DNA of 64,000 bases. It comes from Nocardioides humi (GTDB lineage: Bacteria; Actinomycetota; Actinomycetes; Propionibacteriales; Nocardioidaceae). Numbering within the stretch: the first letter of the stretch is position 1; every line of letters starts with the position of its first letter. Made by a program: the position numbers and the translations under genes. Positions 58,993 through 64,000 of this stretch are shown here, one piece after another. The notes under the pieces are model-generated. The model searched no databases, was not told the origin of the DNA, and worked only from the letters and a program-made list of their open reading frames with translations. The stretch lies in contig NZ_CP041146.1 of assembly GCF_006494775.1 (NCBI RefSeq), positions 2,790,001-2,854,000 on the forward strand, in the 5' to 3' direction.

Positions 58993-60530
58993 ATGAGGCC
59001 TGACCCGACCCCCCGCCGCCCCGGCTCCTGCTCCGGCACCTGCTGGTCGCGGCGATCGCCGTCCTGCTCTGCACCTCCGGCCTCGTCGCCGGCCTCGCCG
59101 AGCCCGCGAGCGCCGCGCCCAAGCCGGCCAAGGTGAAGGGCGTCAAGCTCAAGAAGCCGACCGTCACCGGCGCGACCGCCTCCTTCAAGGTCAAGTGGAA
59201 GCGGGCGGCCCGCGCCACGACGTACAAGGTGAAGTGGAAGGTCCCGGGCGGCAAGCCCAAGAAGACCAAGACCCGCAAGACCTCCCACGTCATCGGCGGG
59301 CTGGCCCAGGGCGCGAACTACTGCGTGAAGGTGCGGGCGCTCAACGGCAAGCGGAAGGGCAAGTGGTCCAAGCAGATCTGCCGTACGACGCCGCGGCTCG
59401 ACCCGGTGCAGCCGGTGTGGGTCGACCAGCAGCAGGTCCAGGGCGCGTCCGTCGCGGTCAACTTCCGCTGGAACGAGGTCGCCGGCGCGACGTCGTACGA
59501 GCTGGCCTACGTTCCGGGCGAGAAGGACATCCAGAAGCACAAGAAGAAGAAGGTCGTCACGGTCGGCGCGACCGGCACCGGCACGGTGAGCGTGCCGGTC
59601 GGCGGTCTCGATCCGAGCCAGACCTACTGCTTCCAGGTACGACCGTCCGGCCCGAAGGGCACGGGCGCGTGGGGCGTGGCCGGCTGCAAGTACACGACCC
59701 CGACGACCCGCGCCGCCGGCGGACCGCTGCAGGTCAACATGATGACCTGGAACATGTGCACCGCCGTCTGCACCGGCGTCCACGACTGGTCGCTGCGCAA
59801 GGCCGACGCGATCGCGCGGATCGGCCAGATCGCTCCCGACGCCGTGGCCACCCAGGAGTCGGGCCAGGCGATCGACGACTTCGACGCCATGCCCGACTAC
59901 GACATGGCGTGCAAGGTCGGCGACGGAGCGCCCAACCAGCCCGGCCTCCCCGCCGGCGCGAAGAACCAGGGCCTGCTGATCAACAACGCCAAGTTCACCG
60001 TGATCGCCGGGACGGCGAACGGCTACCGCTTCCTGCCCGACACCCACGGCGGCTGCTGGGTCCGGGTCAAGGACAACGCGACCGACCGGGAGCTGATCCT
60101 CGCCAGCGTGCACCTGATCCAGCCCGCCGCCGGCTCGGACCAGCTCCGGCTCAACCAGATGGCGGCCTTCTGGAGCGCGATCCAGGCCGACCCGAGCACG
60201 ACGGGTCTCCCGATCGTGCTGGCGGGCGACTACAACTCCGAGCGCAACCGGGCCCTCGACGGCCCCCGACAGCACCTGAACTTCTTCGGCTTCGACGACG
60301 CCTTCGACGTCGCCGAGCAGTACGCCTCCCTGCCGTACGTCAACTCGTTCAACAACTGGACCTACCCCGGGCCGATCTCCCTGCGCTGGGGAGCGCACGT
60401 CGACCGGGTCTTCGTCCCGCCGGGCGCGCGGGTGACGAGCTGGCGGATGGAGCAGCCGTTCGCCAACGGGCCCGGCACCCGCCAGCTCTCCGACCACTCC
60501 CCCGTCCGGGTCACCGTCGAGATCCCGTGA
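58993..60530 (+). CDS. secreted endonuclease/exonuclease/phosphatase with fibronectin-like domains
   Basis: The main frame is clear from GTG 59133 on. Its natural start is probably ATG 58993, one base out of frame: repairing the C run at 59009-59014 gives MRPDPTPPPPRLLLRHLL, then VAAIAVLLCTSGLVAGLAEP, a good signal peptide. Two FnIII-like repeats follow (FKVKWKRAARATTYKVKWKV and a YELAYVPG-containing unit). The EEP domain starts NMMTWNMCTAVCTGVHDWSL, with IVLAGDYNSERNRALDG and the catalytic His in RQLSDHSPVRV. Family members are Mg-dependent nucleases or phosphodiesterases; here secreted. Convergent with glmS across a 59-bp repeat. Confidence 0.82.
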
Positions 60531-60536
60531 GCCCTG

Positions 60537-60595
60537 TGCCCCACGCGAATTCGTCGCGAATCCCCCGGTGTCGCGACAGATCCGCGTGGGGCGCG
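60537..60595. repeat. 59-bp palindromic repeat, copy 4, between convergent genes
   Basis: Outer arms GCCCCACGCG (from 60539) and CGCGTGGGGC pair perfectly, although the ATGC/GCAT of copies 1-2 is ACGC/GCGT here. CGAATTCGTC and ACAGATC keep their places. It starts 6 bases after the phosphodiesterase stop and ends 1 base before the glmS stop codon. Confidence 0.9.
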
Positions 60596-60596
60596 C

Positions 60597-62435
60597 TCAC
60601 TCCACGGTGACGGACTTCGCGAGGTTGCGGGGCTTGTCGATGTCGTGGCCGAGCTCCTGGGCGGCGTGGTAGGCGAGCACCTGGAGCGGGACGGTCATCA
60701 GGATCGGGTCCAGCTCGCGCTCGTTGCGGGGTACGTCGATCCGGCCGGCCAGGGTGCCGTCGAGGTCGCCGAGGGCGACGCCCTCGTGGGTGACGACGAC
60801 GAGCGGGCCGCCGCGGGCGGCGATCTCGTGGAGGGCGGCGACATTGCGCTCGACCAGCTCGTCGTCGGGGACGATCGCGACGGTGGGCACGTCCGGGGAG
60901 ATGAGCGCGAGCGGGCCGTGCTTGAGCTCGCTGGTCTGGTAGGCCTCGGCGTGCCGGTAGCTGACCTCCTTGAACTTCTGCGCCCCCTCGCGGGCGACCG
61001 GGAAGCCGCGGACCCGGCCGATGAAGAACAGGCTCTCGGCCTCGGCGAGCCGCTTCGCGACGACGGCGAGCTCGGCCTCGGTGGCCAGCACCTGCTCGAT
61101 CTGCTCGGGGATCCGGGTGAGGCCGGCGATGAGCCGCTTGCCGTCGGCGATGGACAGGTCGCGGACCCGGCCCAGCTGGACCGCGAGCATCGCGAACGCC
61201 AGGTACATATTGGTCAGCGCCTTGGTCGAGGCGACCGCGACCTCGGGCCCGGCGTGGAGGTAGATGCCGCCGTCGACCTGGCGCGCGATCGCGGAGCCGA
61301 CCACGTTGACCAGGCCGATCACCCGCCCGCCCTTGCGCTGGATCTCCTGCACGGCCAGCAGGGTGTCGATGGTCTCGCCGGACTGGCTCACCGCGACGTA
61401 CAGCGTGTCGGGCTCGACGATCGGGTTGCGGTAGCGGAACTCGCTCGCGGCCTCCGCGTCGGCCGGGATCCGGGCCAGCTCCTCGAGCAGCGAGGCGCCC
61501 ATCTGGCCCACGTAGTACGCCGATCCGCAGCCGAGGATCTTGACCCGGCGGATCGCGCGCAGTTCGCGGGCGTCGAGGTTGAGGCCGCCGAGGTGGCCGG
61601 TGCCGAAGCGCTCGTCCAGCCGGCCGCGGAGCACCGCCTCGGCGCGCGCGGGCTGCTCGAGGATCTCCTTGTGCATGAACGAGTCGTGCTCGCCGGCGTC
61701 GTACGACGCCGGGTCGACGTCGACCTGGCTGGCCCGGCGGTCGGTGGCCGAGAGACCGGTCGCGTCCAAGCGGTACGTCGTGAACCCGCCCGCCGTGACC
61801 GTGGCCATCTCGCCGTCGTCGAGGTGGGCGACCGTGGTCGTGTAGCGCACGAGCGCGGCCAGGTCGGAGGCGACGTGCATCTCGTGGTCGCCGACGCCGA
61901 CGATCAGCGGGCTGCCGTTGCGGGCCACCACGAGCCGGTCGGGGAAGTCGGCGTGGGCCACCGCGATGCCGTACGTGCCCTCCACCCGGCCGAGCGCCTC
62001 GGCGACGCGCTGCTCGAGGGTCTTCGCGGACGAGCGCGCGACCAGGTGGGCGAGCACCTCGGTGTCGGTGTCGGAGACGAGGACGACGCCGTCGTCGGCG
62101 AGCTCGGCGCGCAGCGCGGAGGCGTTGTCGATGATGCCGTTGTGGACGACGGCGACCCGCGCGGCCGCGTCGGTGTGCGGGTGGGCGTTGACGTCGTTGG
62201 CGGGGCCGTGGGTCGCCCAGCGGGTGTGCCCGATCCCGATCTTCCCCCCGAACCGCTTGGGCAGCCCGTCGGCGAGGTCCCGCACCCGCCCGGCCTGCTT
62301 GGCCACCCTGAGCCCGCTGCTCCCGAGGACCGCGAGCCCGGCGGAGTCGTAGCCGCGGTGCTCGAGGCGGGTCAGCCCCTCCACCAGCAGGGGTGCCGCC
62401 TGCTGGGTGCCGATGTAGCCGACGATGCCGCACAT
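60597..62435 (-). CDS. glmS: glutamine--fructose-6-phosphate aminotransferase (isomerizing)
   Basis: 612 residues, ATG 62435 behind AAGGAG. N-terminal class II glutaminase with Cys2 (MCGIVGYIGTQQ), HRGYDSAGLAVL near 30, GHTRWATHGPANDVNAHPHT near 72; then two SIS domains with GCGSAYYVGQMGASLLEE near 305, SQSGETIDTLLAVQEI near 352, and the C-terminal AVTVE-type tail NLAKSVTVE. Makes glucosamine 6-phosphate for peptidoglycan and mycothiol. Upstream, GTAGGCAGCG is repeated twice before the ribosome site. No glmS ribozyme was recognised. Confidence 0.97.
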   Translation of the reverse strand: MCGIVGYIGTQQAAPLLVEGLTRLEHRGYDSAGLAVLGSSGLRVAKQAGRVRDLADGLPKRFGGKIGIGHTRWATHGPANDVNAHPHTDAAARVAVVHNGIIDNASALRAELADDGVVLVSDTDTEVLAHLVARSSAKTLEQRVAEALGRVEGTYGIAVAHADFPDRLVVARNGSPLIVGVGDHEMHVASDLAALVRYTTTVAHLDDGEMATVTAGGFTTYRLDATGLSATDRRASQVDVDPASYDAGEHDSFMHKEILEQPARAEAVLRGRLDERFGTGHLGGLNLDARELRAIRRVKILGCGSAYYVGQMGASLLEELARIPADAEAASEFRYRNPIVEPDTLYVAVSQSGETIDTLLAVQEIQRKGGRVIGLVNVVGSAIARQVDGGIYLHAGPEVAVASTKALTNMYLAFAMLAVQLGRVRDLSIADGKRLIAGLTRIPEQIEQVLATEAELAVVAKRLAEAESLFFIGRVRGFPVAREGAQKFKEVSYRHAEAYQTSELKHGPLALISPDVPTVAIVPDDELVERNVAALHEIAARGGPLVVVTHEGVALGDLDGTLAGRIDVPRNERELDPILMTVPLQVLAYHAAQELGHDIDKPRNLAKSVTVE

Positions 62436-62501
62436 GTGCTGTCTCCTTCTCCGCAGCCTTCGCTGCCTACCGGCGCTGCCTACTAGTACCAGTGCGCCGA
62501 C

Positions 62502-62858
62502 CTACCCGTAGATGATCCGGCGGAGTTGGCGCTCCGACAGGTCCGGCGCCGCGACCACGGTGGTCCGCAACTCCACGCGGAGCCGGGCGAAGATCGCGTC
62601 GTTCCGCGCGCCCTGCGTCCTCAGCTCCCCATGCCGCCGCCGGACCCAGGCCTCCACCGTCTCGTCGTGGAAGGCGAGGACGTCCTGGATCAGCCGGACG
62701 GCCTCCGCGGTGCCCAGGCCGGTGCTGTCCCGGACGTGCTGGAGGAGCCGCGGTTCGACGTGCACCGGGTGAGCGTGCACCCATCGCGCGCCTTTCTCAA
62801 GTTCCTGCCCGAAATCGGGCAGATCGGGGACGTTCGTCCCGTAGGACGCGGCGCGCAC
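62502..62858 (-). CDS. conserved actinobacterial protein of unknown function
   Basis: 118 residues from GTG 62858; GTG 62780 is an alternative start. Mostly helical: EAVRLIQDVLAFHDETVEAW, VRRRHGELRTQGARNDAIFA, ending LSERQLRRIIYG. This C-terminal motif recurs in a family of small uncharacterised actinobacterial proteins (from memory). No signal peptide or membrane segment. Separate from glmS, 66 bases downstream on the same strand, so possibly one transcript with it. Confidence 0.6.
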   Translation of the reverse strand: MRAASYGTNVPDLPDFGQELEKGARWVHAHPVHVEPRLLQHVRDSTGLGTAEAVRLIQDVLAFHDETVEAWVRRRHGELRTQGARNDAIFARLRVELRTTVVAAPDLSERQLRRIIYG

Positions 62859-62997
62859 AGGAGGTGGAGCGCAGGTACGCCGTGGGGCCCTGTCACCACG
62901 CCGGAGTGGAGCGGAGAGCGGGAGAATCCCGCAATTCCGACCCGTCGAGTGGGGGACGTGCTATCTTGGTGAACACAAGGTGAACAGGAGGTGACCC

Positions 62998-63135
62998 ATG
63001 ACCGACACGAACATGACCACGACGCATCTCGAGATGCGCTGGCTGCCCGTGACCGGCGCCGACGGACGTACCCGGATGGAGGCCGTCTGGGTCGAGGTCG
63101 GCCAGCCCGCGGCCGCGCATTCGCACGCTGCCTGA
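62998..63135 (+). CDS. 45-residue small protein with strong ribosome site
   Basis: ATG 62998, 7 bases after AGGAGG, to TGA 63133-63135. Reads MTDTNMTTTHLEMRWLPVTG, then a charged strand (ADGRTRMEAVWVEVGQP) and AAAHSHAA. A TATCTT -10-like box (62962-62967), two direct GGTGAACA copies (62968 and 62979) and a strong terminator 17 bases after the stop mark it as an independent, regulated transcription unit. It is below the usual length cut-off of gene finders. Function unknown. Confidence 0.75.
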   Translation: MTDTNMTTTHLEMRWLPVTGADGRTRMEAVWVEVGQPAAAHSHAA

Positions 63136-63151
63136 CGCACGCGACTCTTTC

Positions 63152-63185
63152 GGAAGCCGCCCCCCGATCCCGGGGGGCGGCTTCC
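63152..63185 (+). terminator. strong GC-rich terminator hairpin
   Basis: GGAAGCCGCCCCC pairs with the mirrored arm ending CGGCTTCC (34 bases, loop centred near CGAT), followed by GTCGTT. It closes the 45-residue protein gene. No long T tract, as usual for actinobacterial hairpin terminators. Confidence 0.8.
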
Positions 63186-63268
63186 GTCGTTCGCCGGACT
63201 TTCGTTCGCCGTGACCCAGGTCACGCCTTGTCCCGGAATGGTTGACGTGTCACCATTGGTTGTCGTCT

Positions 63269-63280
63269 TTGAAGATTCAA
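63269..63280. promoter_or_regulatory. MarR-type palindrome upstream of yceI
   Basis: TTGAA-GA-TTCAA, perfect 5-base arms, 31 bases before the YceI start and just downstream of a TTGACG (63242-63247) candidate -35 box. This resembles the TTGAAnnTTCAA half-sites used by MarR regulators, which often control YceI genes in actinobacteria. Inference. Confidence 0.55.
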
Positions 63281-63310
63281 CCAAACCGACCTTCCCAGGA
63301 GCGAGCAGAC

Positions 63311-63865
63311 ATGTCCGAAAGCGCAGCCCTCACCGACATCAGCGGCGACTACACCCTCGACACCGCGCACAGCCGCCTGGGCTTCGTCGCTCGGCACGCG
63401 GTCGTCACCAAGGTCCGCGGCCAGTTCACCGACTGGAGCGCGACGGCCCACATCGACACCGCCGACCCCGCGGCCTCCTCGGTCAGCCTCACCATCAACC
63501 CGGCCAGCGTGAGCACCGGCGCCCCCGACCGCGACGGCCACCTGACCTCCGCCGACTTCTTCGACGTCGCGAACTTCCCGGAGTGGAAGTTCGTCTCCAC
63601 CGAGGTCAGCCGCGACGGGACCGACTGGACCATCACCGGCGACCTCACCATCAAGGACGTGACCAAGCCGGTCACCATCGAGTTCGAGGAGAACGGCTCG
63701 GCCAAGGACCCGTTCGGCAACATCCGGGTCGGCTTCGAGGGCGACGTCACCGTCAACCGCAAGGACTGGGGCCTGACCTGGAACGCCGCGCTCGAGACCG
63801 GCGGCGTCCTCGTCTCCGAGAAGATCAAGCTCGAGTTCGACATCTCCGCGATCAAGAACGCCTGA
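63311..63865 (+). CDS. YceI family protein
   Basis: 184 residues, ATG 63311 behind AGGAGCGAG. Lipocalin-like YceI barrel: YTLDTAHSRLGFVARHAVVT near 14, TKVRGQFTDWSATAHIDTAD, DGHLTSADFFDVANFPEWKF near 75, DLTIKDVTKPVTIEFEEN near 112. No signal peptide, so cytoplasmic. YceI proteins bind isoprenoid or amphiphilic lipids and respond to acid or oxidative stress (family knowledge). Controlled by the MarR-type box above (inference). Confidence 0.9.
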   Translation: MSESAALTDISGDYTLDTAHSRLGFVARHAVVTKVRGQFTDWSATAHIDTADPAASSVSLTINPASVSTGAPDRDGHLTSADFFDVANFPEWKFVSTEVSRDGTDWTITGDLTIKDVTKPVTIEFEENGSAKDPFGNIRVGFEGDVTVNRKDWGLTWNAALETGGVLVSEKIKLEFDISAIKNA

Positions 63866-63927
63866 TCCCCGCAGCTCCCGCGTCCATCGCGTGCCGGCAC
63901 CCGGGTGAGTCGTCCAGACTGACCCGG

Positions 63928-64000
63928 GTGTCCGCCTTCTCCCTGCCTGCCGGCCTCGCCACCCGCCCGCTCGCCCTCGCCGACGCCGCGGCGGTCGCCG
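63928..64000 (+). CDS. GNAT family acetyltransferase, 5' end only
   Basis: GTG 63928, cut by the window edge after 24 codons: VSAFSLPAGLATRPLALADA, then AAVA. The L-x-T-R-P-L-x-x-x-D-A-x-A-V opening is typical of GNAT N-acetyltransferases. The acetyl-CoA-binding motif lies outside the window, so the family is inferred from this short start only. Confidence 0.55.
   Translation, partial: MSAFSLPAGLATRPLALADAAAVA

Noticed and set aside
62436..62501. glmS ribozyme or tRNA before glmS
   Set aside because: The gap is too short and shows only a ribosome site and a short direct repeat; no ribozyme core or cloverleaf.

Overview
The window looks like chromosomal DNA of a high-GC actinobacterium, most likely Nocardioides or a close relative (inference). 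The grounds are very GC-rich codons, many GTG starts, start/stop overlaps of the ATGA or GTGA type, and typical actinobacterial families: mycothiol-enzyme-like TIGR03086 proteins, an ECF sigma factor with a SnoaL-like tail, many TetR and LuxR regulators, CAP, RCC1 and NHL secreted proteins. No rRNA, tRNA, CRISPR array, prophage or intact insertion sequence was recognised. Both ends are cut inside genes: an AidB-like acyl-CoA dehydrogenase on the left and an acetyltransferase on the right.

Layout. 1-3.7 kb: acyl-CoA dehydrogenase and enoyl-CoA hydratase divergent from a PaaX regulator, then a membrane protein divergent from a TetR gene. 3.7-14 kb: Uma2-type nuclease, SWIM protein, methyltransferase, large SNF2 helicase, membrane protein, DapB-like dehydrogenase, and a RecQ-like helicase with a phosphoribosyltransferase-like tail. 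14-22 kb: two LuxR regulators (one with two HTH domains), an RCC1/Ig-like secreted protein, a VapBC toxin-antitoxin pair and a lipoprotein. 22-33 kb: M13 peptidase, two CAP proteins, quinone oxidoreductase, two GH1 glycosidases, pirin, and a DHFR-like gene beside a dead IS5-type transposase. 33.5-40.3 kb: TetR/acyl-CoA dehydrogenase pair, then a divergent lipid cluster (diacylglycerol kinase, AGPS-like flavoprotein, TetR, GlpD) in the same order as Rv2252-Rv2249c of Mycobacterium tuberculosis. 40.3-52 kb: WXG-like pair, NHL protein, ECF sigma, LtrA, two MFS exporters and an aldehyde dehydrogenase. 52-64 kb: tandem repeats with a candidate small RNA, a penicillin-binding protein, MerR/flavoprotein pair, transglycosylase-like lipoprotein, DEAD-box helicase, secreted phosphodiesterase, GlmS, a 45-residue protein and YceI.

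Regulatory logic is easy to read. Divergent regulator/target pairs share one palindromic box: 3031 (TetR), 34203 (TetR), 38072 (TetR controlling four lipid genes), 48178 (TetR/MFS) and 55380 (MerR/flavoprotein).

The most unusual content is a set of palindromic repeats. A 59-bp element occurs four times, always exactly 59 bp, with paired changes in its arms: three copies lie at the ends of convergent genes, and one is inserted in frame in the SNF2 helicase. A second element type, with conserved ends and a variable core, is inserted in frame in both helicase genes and has longer intergenic relatives. Three further nested inverted repeats and a 135-bp tandem repeat lie between genes. Beside the tandem repeat is a candidate 77-nt RNA with a visible promoter and terminator.

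Seven genes appear to need one or two extra bases to be read through. All eight sites are single-base losses, most in G or C runs. Shortened homopolymers in the assembly are the simplest explanation, but true inactivation cannot be excluded from the sequence alone.
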